64,000 nucleotides of DNA from an uncultured Clostridia bacterium (GTDB taxonomy: Bacteria; Bacillota; Clostridia; TANB77; CAG-508): assembly GCA_934167305.1 (NCBI GenBank), contig CAKPKQ010000004.1, positions 1 through 64,000 of the forward strand. Direction: 5' to 3'. Within the stretch, counting starts at the first letter, position 1, and each line of letters starts with the position of its first letter. The notes under the pieces were generated by a model. It saw only the letters and a list, made by a program, of their open reading frames with translations. It was not told the DNA's origin and did no database searches. Position numbers and translations under genes: made by a program. Positions 43,120-51,846 of the stretch are shown here, piece by piece.

Positions 43120-45495
43120 TTATTTATTTTTTTTCTTTAGATTAACAACAATTGCATTTTCATTATCAAATAAGTATTTAGAATCAGATGTGTCTGTTTG
43201 AATAGGGTTAAATTCACGGTCTATATCATAATTATCATTATTTGCTGTAACTGCTGCAAAATCACCTTTTTTTGTTTTTAAAGCTTTTTTAGCAGCTGAT
43301 TGTGTATCAGTAATTCCACTAACAAATTTGGTAAAATTGTAGTTTTTAGTTTTTTGTACTTCTTTATATTTTGATTCCATAAAATCAACTTTACCTTTAT
43401 CAACAGCACTTTTTCCACCTAAGTCTTTTACTTTGTAAATAACTTGTTTTCCTTTTAAAGACATAATCTTGCCTTTAGCAAAGTTAGGTTGCCACTTAAA
43501 TTTAATTCCACTCTTTTTTGCATCATATTCCACTTTATCACTATTATAATTGTCAGTCCAAGACCATTCTCTTTTATCTTGCATTGCTGTTTCCCACCAT
43601 TCAACATCTTCAGGTGTCGCATTACCGAAAATTATTTTATTAACTGTGTTTGAAAGAATTAAGTTCTTGTAATAATCACCTCTAGCATCAGCAGATAAAT
43701 CTCCTTTTAATTGTGTTAAGTTTTGAGAATCTAATACTGTTGCAACATTATATTTTCTGTATAAAGTATATATTGGTTCAGTAGCTTTACAAATATATGC
43801 AGGAAAATCATCTATATATAAGAAGTGAGGAATACGTGTACTGTCATTTCCTGGTCTAGCAAGTATTGATTGTTGCATTAACAATAAGAAGAATAAACCA
43901 AATGCTTTGTGAGCAGTTTCTCCTAAATCACCTCTACGTGTACATACTAAAGTTACTTGACCTTCTGATAATATTTTATCATATTCTAGGTTGTTAGAAC
44001 GATTACATAATACAGATTTTACACCAGGGTAACGTAGTAAGTTATCAATTTCTGCAGAAGCAGTTGTTGTTGAACGTTGAGCATTTAATAAATTAGGGCT
44101 ATCTGGGTAAAAGTTATTTTCAAAATATTTAATTAAAATACGATATTTTGAAGCTAACTCAGGAATTTCTTTCATTTTATCAACTAAATCAACAATTAAA
44201 CTGAAATCTGTAAGCATATCTAACATATCTTCTAAGTTAGGTAGTAAGCCATCATGTTCTAATGGATACATTTCTTTTAACAATATTGCTATATTTTCAA
44301 TCATTTGAACTGCTTCATTTTCTCTAAAAGCAAGTTCTGTATCTGGTCTACTATGAATAAATAATCCTTTTAATACTGAAGATACAGCTAAACCTGTTTT
44401 TATAGGATCTTTATAAACAAATGGGTTTAAACCAGGTGAATCTGCACGATTTGGATCAACTATATTTACTGGAATATGGTAATTGTTTGCAACTTTTGCA
44501 ATCTTTTCAACTGATTCATGCTCTGCTGAAATATAAGTAATACCCATATTACGGTAAATAATTTTGTCTCCAGAACTTGAAATTATCATTTTTTTCATAT
44601 AGCTTTTATAAGTATCAATTTTTTCCTCTTTAGGAATTAACATATCTAAAGAAAAATGTTCATTTATATAATCATTATCATATGGGCAACTTAAAGATGC
44701 AAGGCCAGTTCTTAATGCTGTATATCCCATTTCTTTTGAAACTTCTTTAAAAAATGATTTTCTTTCAATATCTCTTGCAAGCATTGGCTCATAAATCATT
44801 GTGGTTTTACCTGAGCCAGAAACACCAACAACTAATAGTGATTCATAACGTTTCTTTTCTGGAATACATACATCTTGACCACTTTCACTATCCATACAAA
44901 CTTTAACTTCGCAAGTATATGCTCCATGAGCTTCTTTATCAGATGAAAGCTTAATTCCACCATAATCGAAAATAGAATCACGAATATCTTTAACATCATT
45001 AATACCAAAAATCAACCATTTTATTACTTTATAGAAGGTAACTAAAGGAATATATACCCCTATAGCTGTAAAAGCAGGTTTAAATAAGTAAAAGAACTCT
45101 CTTGCTAATTGAGGGTAATTTGGTAATGATAAAAGGTTTATCCATACAATTTGGTTTAGCCATTGAACAACAGCTGACACAATTAAAATGTAAAATGAAA
45201 CTATAAATGTATGAAAAAATCTTAATTTATTAACATCTGCTTTTGCAAACTTTGATCCTCCTGAAAAGAAAAATGCAAATGTCATACAAGCAAATGCAAA
45301 GAAATATTTTATTGGACCCCAATAACTAAAACCTACACCTGTAAAAATTATAAACAATAATTCAACAATTCTATCTACTAATATATAAGCAGAAATTAAA
45401 GTTAAAATATAGGTTACAAATGTATTTCTGTCAGTTTTTAAAACTTTTAAAAATTTATCAAATAGTTTCAAAAAATTCACCACTTTCATTTTCAT
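43120..45495 (-). CDS. VirD4/TraG-like type IV secretion coupling ATPase
   Basis: The 791-residue protein has four N-terminal membrane helices (about 26-51, 62-78, 94-116 and 140-163), then a large cytoplasmic RecA-like ATPase with Walker A GVSGSGKT (224-231), a Walker B region HFLYIDDFPAY, and a C-terminal lysine-rich tail. It resembles coupling proteins that feed DNA into conjugation machines, but no relaxase, VirB4 or VirB6 gene is in the window. It has its own promoter, and the RiPP precursor follows 25 bases downstream, so they are likely co-transcribed. Start ATG 45495 lacks a clear ribosome binding site; ATG 45489 is a close alternative. Confidence 0.75.
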   Translation of the reverse strand: MKMKVVNFLKLFDKFLKVLKTDRNTFVTYILTLISAYILVDRIVELLFIIFTGVGFSYWGPIKYFFAFACMTFAFFFSGGSKFAKADVNKLRFFHTFIVSFYILIVSAVVQWLNQIVWINLLSLPNYPQLAREFFYLFKPAFTAIGVYIPLVTFYKVIKWLIFGINDVKDIRDSIFDYGGIKLSSDKEAHGAYTCEVKVCMDSESGQDVCIPEKKRYESLLVVGVSGSGKTTMIYEPMLARDIERKSFFKEVSKEMGYTALRTGLASLSCPYDNDYINEHFSLDMLIPKEEKIDTYKSYMKKMIISSSGDKIIYRNMGITYISAEHESVEKIAKVANNYHIPVNIVDPNRADSPGLNPFVYKDPIKTGLAVSSVLKGLFIHSRPDTELAFRENEAVQMIENIAILLKEMYPLEHDGLLPNLEDMLDMLTDFSLIVDLVDKMKEIPELASKYRILIKYFENNFYPDSPNLLNAQRSTTTASAEIDNLLRYPGVKSVLCNRSNNLEYDKILSEGQVTLVCTRRGDLGETAHKAFGLFFLLLMQQSILARPGNDSTRIPHFLYIDDFPAYICKATEPIYTLYRKYNVATVLDSQNLTQLKGDLSADARGDYYKNLILSNTVNKIIFGNATPEDVEWWETAMQDKREWSWTDNYNSDKVEYDAKKSGIKFKWQPNFAKGKIMSLKGKQVIYKVKDLGGKSAVDKGKVDFMESKYKEVQKTKNYNFTKFVSGITDTQSAAKKALKTKKGDFAAVTANNDNYDIDREFNPIQTDTSDSKYLFDNENAIVVNLKKKNK

Positions 45496-45509
45496 ATCTA
45501 TACTACTAT

Positions 45510-45538
45510 ATTATCTTATAAAATCGCGAAAAATACAA
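45510..45538 (-). promoter_or_regulatory. Promoter of the VirD4-like gene and probably the RiPP-type operon
   Basis: On the minus strand TTGTAT (45538-45533) and GATAAT (45515-45510) are 17 bp apart, about 20 bases upstream of the start codon. No other promoter of this quality was seen between here and the precursor gene. Confidence 0.6.
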
Positions 45539-45654
45539 GGCTTTTTGCGAAAAATGTAGAAAAAATAGCTCTTAAATCCTCTTATATAAAAGTGTAATAA
45601 TCATACTTTTTAAAGTATATGTATATAAAAAGAAAAATATAGAGGAAAATTTAA

Positions 45655-47289
45655 ATGAAAGCAAAAAAAGAAAGTTTTATGAAAGGTGTTTTGGTTTTGA
45701 TGATAGCACAGATTTTAATCAAAGCACTAGGACTCATTTATAAATTATATTTAACAAATAGAGAAGGATTTGGAGATAAAGGAAATGCTATTTATAGTAG
45801 TGGATTTCAAATATATGCTTTATTTTTAACAATTTCATCAGTTGGAATTCCAGGAGCATTAGCTAAATTAGTTTCCGAAAAAGTTGCAATAGGAGACACA
45901 AAAGGTGCACATAGAATATTTAAAATTGCTTTTGTTACTTTTGGATTGATAGGCTTTTGCAGTAGTGCAATATTGTTTTTAGGGGCAAAATATATTTCTA
46001 ATACCTTATTGCAAATACCAGAAGCAGAGCTAACATTAGTAGCTTTGTCACCATCCATATTTTTTGTATCAATATCTTGTGTAATAAAAGGGTATTTTAT
46101 GGGAAGGGAAAACCTAAAAGTTACTGCAAATTCTCACACTTTGGAACAATTTTTTAAAACAGTATTGTCTGTTATAATAGTAGAATTTATAGCGATGACG
46201 ACAGGAGTAGATACATCTGTTATGGCAGCGGGAGCAAACTTAGCCACTACATTATCTACAATTTTATGTTTTATATATTTATATAAATATTATTCTAAAA
46301 TGAGAAAAGAAATTGCATGGGAACTTAAAAGGGGGAAGGAATATAAAAAAACAAGGATAATTAAAACTATAAAACAAATATTGTTTGTTTCAATACCAAT
46401 GTCAATGACAGCAATATTGGGAACAATAAATAAAAATATTGATTCAATGACAGTGGTAAGAGGGCTAAAAAGATTTTTATCAGAAGAACAGGCCAAAATA
46501 CAATATGGAATTTTAAGTGGAAAAGTAGATACATTAGTTACACTGCCAATGTCACTAAATATGGCCTTTGCAACTGCTTTGGTTCCATCTATATCTTCTT
46601 CAAAAGCAATTGGAGATATGGAAACCGCAAGAAAAAGAATTTCATTTTCAATGCTTATAACTATTTTAATAGGAATGCCATGTATGATAATGATGATATT
46701 GTTTGCAAAGCAGATTTTAGAGCTATTATTTCCAAATGCAACATCAGGAGCTTTTATTTATCAAATAAGTTGTTTAAGTATAATTTTTATTGTTTTGGAA
46801 CAAACTATAAGTGGTGCTTTACATGGATTGGGAAAGATGGTAACTCCAGCAATTGCACTTGGAATAGGGGTTATAGTTAAATTTATTTTAAATTTATATT
46901 TAATACCAATAAATCCAAGTGAATTTATAATAGGTGGAACTGCAGGAGCAGCTTTTTCAACAGTGGTATGTCATGCAATTGCTTTATTCATTGAATTTAA
47001 AATTTTAAACAAAAATATAAATCTTAAATTAAATAAAACAAAATTTGTATTAAAACCTTTTATTGCAAGTTTGGTTATGGCAGTTTCCTCATATGTGATG
47101 TACATATTAATTATAAATAAAATTCAAAATAAGTTGGCAACATTATTTTCAATTGGTTTAGGAATGCTTATATATGTAATATTTGTCATATTATTAAAAA
47201 TTTTTTCAAAAGAAGAAATTTTTATGATTCCATTTGGAAAAAAAGTTTATTATTTTTTAGAGAACTTGAAACTGTACAGAAACGGCTGA
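45655..47289 (+). CDS. SpoVB/MurJ-type MOP-superfamily lipid flippase
   Basis: The 544-residue protein has about fourteen membrane helices and the polysaccharide-transporter pattern: KGVLVLMIAQILIKALGLIY at the N-terminus (20 residues), the LSSVGIPGALAKLVSEKVA-like segment in helix 3, and GTINKNIDSMTV in the middle. In Clostridia this group is called SpoVB or stage V sporulation protein B and moves lipid-linked wall precursors across the membrane; a MurJ-like role in growing cells is equally possible. GAGG precedes ATG 45655. It stands alone, divergent from the VirD4-like gene. Confidence 0.88.
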   Translation: MKAKKESFMKGVLVLMIAQILIKALGLIYKLYLTNREGFGDKGNAIYSSGFQIYALFLTISSVGIPGALAKLVSEKVAIGDTKGAHRIFKIAFVTFGLIGFCSSAILFLGAKYISNTLLQIPEAELTLVALSPSIFFVSISCVIKGYFMGRENLKVTANSHTLEQFFKTVLSVIIVEFIAMTTGVDTSVMAAGANLATTLSTILCFIYLYKYYSKMRKEIAWELKRGKEYKKTRIIKTIKQILFVSIPMSMTAILGTINKNIDSMTVVRGLKRFLSEEQAKIQYGILSGKVDTLVTLPMSLNMAFATALVPSISSSKAIGDMETARKRISFSMLITILIGMPCMIMMILFAKQILELLFPNATSGAFIYQISCLSIIFIVLEQTISGALHGLGKMVTPAIALGIGVIVKFILNLYLIPINPSEFIIGGTAGAAFSTVVCHAIALFIEFKILNKNINLKLNKTKFVLKPFIASLVMAVSSYVMYILIINKIQNKLATLFSIGLGMLIYVIFVILLKIFSKEEIFMIPFGKKVYYFLENLKLYRNG

Positions 47290-47336
47290 AACAGTATTGA
47301 AATAGGCATGTACAGGACCACAAAAACTTGAAAACG

Positions 47337-47364
47337 TTGACATGTGCAAGTTTTAAAATAAAAT
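47337..47364 (+). promoter_or_regulatory. Promoter of the HU gene
   Basis: TTGACA (47337-47342) and TAAAAT (47359-47364) are 16 bp apart; the leader is about 95 nt. Confidence 0.65.
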
Positions 47365-47464
47365 TTTAAATAAAAAAAGAAGGATTTTCAAAAAAAATGA
47401 CGAATAATGTTAGTAGTAGATAATAAGTCTACGGATTTTAAAATCTTATAGGAGGTAATTTAAA

Positions 47465-47743
47465 ATGAACAAATCAGAATTAATCGCAGCTATGGCAGCA
47501 AAAACAGGAGAAACAAAGAAAGATGCTGAGGCAGCTTTAAACGCATTCGTTGGCGTTGTAACAGATGCATTAGTAAAAGGAGATAAAGTTCAATTAGTTG
47601 GATTTGGTTCTTTTGAAGTAAGAAAAAGAGCTGCTAGAAAAGGTAGAAACCCACAAACTAAAGAAGAAATCAAAATACCAGCATCTAAAGCACCTGTATT
47701 CAAAGCAGGAAAAGCTTTAAAAGAATTAGTAAACAAAAAATAA
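47465..47743 (+). CDS. hup: HU-family DNA-binding protein
   Basis: The 92-residue protein is a standard HU: MNKSELIAAMAAKTG, the GFGSFEVRKRAARKGRNPQT arm (20 residues) and PASKAPVFKAGKALKE. It dimerises and bends DNA as the main nucleoid protein. AGGAGG precedes ATG 47465. Codon use and its strong ribosome binding site fit high expression. Confidence 0.97.
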   Translation: MNKSELIAAMAAKTGETKKDAEAALNAFVGVVTDALVKGDKVQLVGFGSFEVRKRAARKGRNPQTKEEIKIPASKAPVFKAGKALKELVNKK

Positions 47744-47776
47744 TTTGAAATTTATATAAATTATATGAATTCATAT

Positions 47777-47808
47777 CAAAAGGTGTAGAGTAGGTCTACA
47801 TCTTTTTT
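47777..47808 (+). terminator. Intrinsic terminator after the HU gene
   Basis: AAAAGGTGTAGA pairs with TCTACATCTTTT (one G-U pair) over a 5-nt loop, then runs into eight T. Confidence 0.88.
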
Positions 47809-47882
47809 TTGAATTGATATAAAAAAATTACAGAAATTTCCTTATTTTTTTTCAAAAAAGTGTTCTAAACGGATTGTTATTG

Positions 47883-47891
47883 TGATATAAT
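47883..47891 (+). promoter_or_regulatory. Extended -10 promoter of the racemase-ligase operon
   Basis: TGA-TATAAT at 47883-47891; the -35 region is poor. The start codon is 24 bases further. Confidence 0.6.
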
Positions 47892-47915
47892 GCAAAAAAA
47901 ATAAGGAGGAAACAG

Positions 47916-49115
47916 ATGTATAGAAACACTTATGCACAAATTGATGTTGGAAACATACAAAATAATGTTAAAACAATTGTTAGAAAATATCCTGAATATG
48001 ACTATTACTTTGCGGTTGTAAAAGGAAACGCATATGGACATAGTGATAAAATTTGTAAGTATTTAATAGAATGTGGAATAAATTATTTTGCTATTTCATC
48101 TTTAGAAGAAGCAATTAGCTTAAGAAGGCAAAAAATCAATACTCCTATATTATTCTTAGAACCAATAGACTTAAGGTATATAGATAAATGTATTGAAAAT
48201 AATGTTACAATAACGGTTCATGATTATGAATATTTTAAAAGACTACAACAAATAGATATAAAAAAGCCTTTAAAAGTTCATATAAAAATTGATAGCGGGC
48301 TTTGCAGACTTGGATTAAATGATAAAATGCAAGTAAAAGAAGTTGTACAAGAATTAAGAAAAAAGCCGAATGTTGAAGTAGAGGGAATATTTACTCATTT
48401 TGCAACAGATGGGGTATATGATATTTCATGGGACAATCAATATGCAAAATTTCAAGAACTTACATCAGAAATTGATTTAATGCAGATTCCTATTGTGCAT
48501 TTAGGAAGGAGTCAAACTTTACTTAATCACAATAAAATACCATTTGCTAATGGAATTAGACTTGGAATTATAATATATGGATATAATACTACACCAAAGC
48601 CATTACCAGATGGTTTTATAAACGAATTAAAAAGAATAAAAAGAGAATGGTACAAAAAAAGACACCATATTAGCAAAACTATAACAGATACGGAAATTAA
48701 TTTAAAAACTGCATTTTCTTTATATAGTGAAGTAGTACAAGTTAAGCAAATTGAAAAAGGAAGTTTTGTTGGTTATGGCAGAATCTATGAGGCCCCAGAA
48801 GATATGTATGTTGCTGTTATTCCAATAGGCTATGCAGATGGATTTAGTACAAAAAATAAAGGAAGAGAAGTTGCTATAAATGGAAAAAGATATCCTTTAG
48901 TTGGAGTAGTAAACATGGGAATGATAATTGCAAAAGTTGACGAAACTGTCCACAATGGGGATAAAGTCACCTTAATAGGTGATGAAATTCCAATGAGAGA
49001 GGTTGCTAAATATATGGGAACCAGTGTATATGAAGGTTCATGTATGATAAATGATTGGATACCAAGAGTTCTAGTAAAAGATGGAGAAATAGTAGAAATA
49101 GATGAAAGAAAATAG
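47916..49115 (+). CDS. alr: Alanine-racemase-family PLP enzyme
   Basis: The 399-residue enzyme has the fold-III racemase layout: PLP lysine in FAVVKGNAYGH (K36), HIKIDSGLCRLG, the HLGRSQT phosphate-binding motif, and the C-terminal domain with IPIGYADGF (catalytic Tyr). The usual C-M-D motif of alanine racemases reads VVNMGMII here, so substrate preference could differ. AGGAGG precedes ATG 47916. An ATP-grasp ligase starts 11 bases downstream, which suggests that the racemase supplies a D-amino acid to that ligase. Alanine is the default substrate; aspartate or another amino acid is possible given the partner. Confidence 0.85.
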   Translation: MYRNTYAQIDVGNIQNNVKTIVRKYPEYDYYFAVVKGNAYGHSDKICKYLIECGINYFAISSLEEAISLRRQKINTPILFLEPIDLRYIDKCIENNVTITVHDYEYFKRLQQIDIKKPLKVHIKIDSGLCRLGLNDKMQVKEVVQELRKKPNVEVEGIFTHFATDGVYDISWDNQYAKFQELTSEIDLMQIPIVHLGRSQTLLNHNKIPFANGIRLGIIIYGYNTTPKPLPDGFINELKRIKREWYKKRHHISKTITDTEINLKTAFSLYSEVVQVKQIEKGSFVGYGRIYEAPEDMYVAVIPIGYADGFSTKNKGREVAINGKRYPLVGVVNMGMIIAKVDETVHNGDKVTLIGDEIPMREVAKYMGTSVYEGSCMINDWIPRVLVKDGEIVEIDERK

Positions 49116-49126
49116 GAGGAATATAT

Positions 49127-50350
49127 ATGAATTTTGATGTTCTTATTTTGGGAAGTGACTTTAATGCATATTTTATGTCAAGATGTTATCATGAATTATT
49201 TAATAAAAAAGTAGATGTAATAAGCAAGAGAGCTATAGGAGTTGTATCATATAGTACAATAGTTAATTTTAAAGAGGTTCCAAACTTTGAAAATGCAGAG
49301 GTATTTGTAAAGACGCTAAATGAATATGCTGAGCAAAGTGATAAAGAAAAAATAGTTCTTGTCGGAACAAGTGATGAATTGGTAAGATTAATAATTGAAA
49401 ATCAAGGAAAATTAAATAGCAAATATGTACATAATTATCCAAGTCTAGAAATATTAAATAAAATTCTGGTCAAAGATACATTTTATCAAACTTTTGATAA
49501 TTGTGAATTTGATATTCCAAAAACATATATATATCCTTGTAATTCAAATCAAACGATTGATGAAGAAAAAGTTGCTAAACTTATGTATCCTTTAATAGTA
49601 AAACCAGGAAACAATATTGAATATCATAACCACAAATTCGAAGGAATGTTCAAAGTATTTAAAGTGCATTCAAGAGAAGAATTGCAAGATGTAATAAAGA
49701 AGATAGAAAACTCAGGTTATAATAAAAACTTAGTTATTCAAGAATTTATTCCAGGTGATGACTGCGCATTATTTGATTGTCAATTTTATTGTAGCAAAGA
49801 TAAAAAGGTACAACTAATGGCATTTGCACAAATTGGACTACAAGAAAGAAATCCAGGTGGAATAGGAAACTGTACATTATTAGTAAATGGATTTAACGAA
49901 CATGGTTATGACGAAAAAATAGTAGAGCCATTAAAGAAATTCATGGAGAGAATAGGGTACCAAGGTTTTGCTGAGGTTGACCTAAAATATGATAACAGAG
50001 ATGGAAAATATAAAGTTCTAGAAATAAATCCAAGGCAAGCTAGATGTAGCTATTATCTTGCAGCAGGTGGACACAACCTAATACAGTATTTAGTAGATGA
50101 CTTAATATATCATAAAGAAAAAGAATTTACATTAATGAAGAATGAAGTAGCATTAAGCTTTGTACCAAAAAGTGTTGTAAAAAAATATGTGACAAGTGAA
50201 CCGCTTAGAAATGAAGCACTAAAACTAGCAAAAGAAGGAAAAATGGTAAATCCACTAAAATACAAAGCAGATAAAAGCTTAAAAAGAAGAATATACCTAA
50301 TAATGAAAGACATAAGCTATAAAAGAAAATATAAAAAATTAACTTGGTAA
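49127..50350 (+). CDS. ATP-grasp ligase resembling D-aspartate ligase (AslFm-like)
   Basis: The 407-residue protein has a Rossmann-like N-terminal domain (VLILGSDFNAYFMSRCYHE), an ATP-grasp core (PLIVKPGNNIEYHNHKFEG, VIQEFIPGDD, metal-ligand LEINPRQAR) and a basic C-terminus. From memory of the enterococcal D-aspartate ligase AslFm, the order and wording of motifs (I-L-G-S-D-x-N, KP-x-N-x-x-EY, IQ-x-FIPGDD, GFA-x-x-D-x-KYD-x-RDG) match closely. AslFm adds D-Asp to the lysine of the peptidoglycan stem as a cross-bridge. Being coupled to a racemase supports a D-amino acid substrate; which one is open. The last gene of the operon. Confidence 0.75.
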   Translation: MNFDVLILGSDFNAYFMSRCYHELFNKKVDVISKRAIGVVSYSTIVNFKEVPNFENAEVFVKTLNEYAEQSDKEKIVLVGTSDELVRLIIENQGKLNSKYVHNYPSLEILNKILVKDTFYQTFDNCEFDIPKTYIYPCNSNQTIDEEKVAKLMYPLIVKPGNNIEYHNHKFEGMFKVFKVHSREELQDVIKKIENSGYNKNLVIQEFIPGDDCALFDCQFYCSKDKKVQLMAFAQIGLQERNPGGIGNCTLLVNGFNEHGYDEKIVEPLKKFMERIGYQGFAEVDLKYDNRDGKYKVLEINPRQARCSYYLAAGGHNLIQYLVDDLIYHKEKEFTLMKNEVALSFVPKSVVKKYVTSEPLRNEALKLAKEGKMVNPLKYKADKSLKRRIYLIMKDISYKRKYKKLTW

Positions 50351-50392
50351 AAAAACAAGCCAACAGAATTTTACATTCTGTTGGCTTGCTTT
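50349..50392. terminator. Bidirectional terminator
   Basis: AAGCCAACAGAAT (50357-50369) pairs perfectly with ATTCTGTTGGCTT (50375-50387). The T-run is best for the minus strand (seven A at 50349-50355 on plus). Confidence 0.9.
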
Positions 50393-50420
50393 GACAGTAA
50401 GAGGCTGACAATACGGCAAA

Positions 50421-51341
50421 TTAGTCCAATCCTCTTTGTTGTTGTAACTCCAATTCTTGTTTTTCCATTTCATTCTCTGTTTCATCAATCAATGGTGTAT
50501 CTGACATTTCTTCTAATACTTGCCTTCCTAAAGTGGCTGTACCAACTTGTTGATCAGGAGGTAAAAATGTAGGCATATCTACAGCATTAGGTATTTCAAT
50601 TTCTTGTTCGCCTACTAATTTTCTCATTTCTGCTAAATTTTGTGGTATAACTCCAAATTCATTTTTCATTACTTCTCTTGCAATTTGAATTAAGCTAATT
50701 ACAGAAGACTCTTTTCCCATCAATGATTCTAACATATATTCTCTATAAGCATTACTAAATTGTGGATTAGAATGTAAATATTCTGATAATTTCTTTGACT
50801 GTCCTGACATTATACCCAATTCCATTTCTAACATGGTATTAAATGAGGTTATATTTGCATTAAAACATTCTTTTACATCAAAATCTTTATTAACTTCAAA
50901 AAAGTCTGTATCTATAATTCTTATCCTACTATTTTTTTCATCCCACATTATTCCTCCTTGATTTAAATCCTGAAAGAATACTTTATCTTGTGCAAGACTT
51001 CTAATATCTTGTTCTGCTTGTTTTATTGCATTTATTAATGTATCTAAATCAATTTCTTCTACTTTTTCTTGTAACTGCTGTCCATCAACATATTCCATTG
51101 TATATCCTTGAAATTTTCCATCAATTTCAACTCTATTTTGTGGAAATGCACAAATATCATTATTAATTTTTAGTAATTGCGCAAATTGTTCTTCGTTGTG
51201 AAGTTGCATACCATTTTCATTTAATGCTTTAATAACTTGATTATCTCCATATTTATATACAACTGAACAGGCACCTCTTCCTAGTACCTGCATTTTATTT
51301 AATATTTCTGAATTTATTTTGATTATTTCATTTTTAGCCAT
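50421..51341 (-). CDS. Ser/Thr-protein-kinase-like protein
   Basis: The 306-residue protein has an eukaryotic-like kinase core: glycine loop LGRGACSVVYKYG (20-32), VAIK-type lysine K38, catalytic loop VFFQDLNQGGIMW with D125 and N127, and metal-site IIDTDFF around D144/D146. The C-terminal 100 residues are acidic/Gln-rich and disordered-looking. It is soluble, with no PASTA or membrane part. ATG 51341 has a GAAGGGA ribosome binding site; the ATG at 51356 overlaps it. Last gene of a three-gene minus-strand operon with two proteins of unknown function; partners or substrates may be these. Confidence 0.75.
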   Translation of the reverse strand: MAKNEIIKINSEILNKMQVLGRGACSVVYKYGDNQVIKALNENGMQLHNEEQFAQLLKINNDICAFPQNRVEIDGKFQGYTMEYVDGQQLQEKVEEIDLDTLINAIKQAEQDIRSLAQDKVFFQDLNQGGIMWDEKNSRIRIIDTDFFEVNKDFDVKECFNANITSFNTMLEMELGIMSGQSKKLSEYLHSNPQFSNAYREYMLESLMGKESSVISLIQIAREVMKNEFGVIPQNLAEMRKLVGEQEIEIPNAVDMPTFLPPDQQVGTATLGRQVLEEMSDTPLIDETENEMEKQELELQQQRGLD

Positions 51342-51382
51342 AAACAATCCCTTCATTTGTTTTTAATAGTATAAATATTATT

Positions 51383-51826
51383 TTATTTAAAAAAATTTTT
51401 AATCTTATTAAAGATTCTTGTAATAAAATTTTCTTTATAAACTACCACTTCAGTAACTTCTTTTTTTACTTCTGTTTCGCTACAAGCATTTCGCTTTTTA
51501 AATATATTTTCAATACCATATAAGGACTTTTTTTGTTCTTCTAAAATTAATCTATCATTTTTTTGCTTTCTGATAATTTTATCCCTTTGTACTTCTGTTG
51601 CCCAATAATCTCTAAATAATATTCCTATTATTGCTTTTGCTCTTTTAGAAACATTTTGCTCATCTAATGTCTTGTTAGGATTGTATGTAAATTTATATTC
51701 TTTATTTGAATTTAGCTTAAATAGTTCTATCTTGCTTGCAGGAATTTTATTATAATCTTCTTTAGAAATAAACTTTAATATCTCTAAAACTTCACTATAA
51801 GCATTTGCATATTCTACACTAACCAT
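51383..51826 (-). CDS. Unrecognised 147-residue soluble protein
   Basis: I do not recognise a named family. The N-terminal 60 residues are compact (SVEYANAYSEVLEILKFI, then SKEDYNKIPASKIELFK), followed by a central block with AKAIIGILFRDYWATE, a charged coiled-coil-like helix and a short amphipathic basic C-terminus (FITRIFNKIKNFFK) that could touch the membrane. It lies between the kinase-like gene (41 bases downstream) and a membrane protein gene (20 bases upstream), all on one strand. Confidence 0.7.
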   Translation of the reverse strand: MVSVEYANAYSEVLEILKFISKEDYNKIPASKIELFKLNSNKEYKFTYNPNKTLDEQNVSKRAKAIIGILFRDYWATEVQRDKIIRKQKNDRLILEEQKKSLYGIENIFKKRNACSETEVKKEVTEVVVYKENFITRIFNKIKNFFK

Positions 51827-51846
51827 TTTTTCCTCTTTTCATAGTG

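Noticed and set aside
43120..45495. Complete conjugative element
   Set aside because: No relaxase, VirB4, VirB6, integrase or attachment repeats were found in the window.
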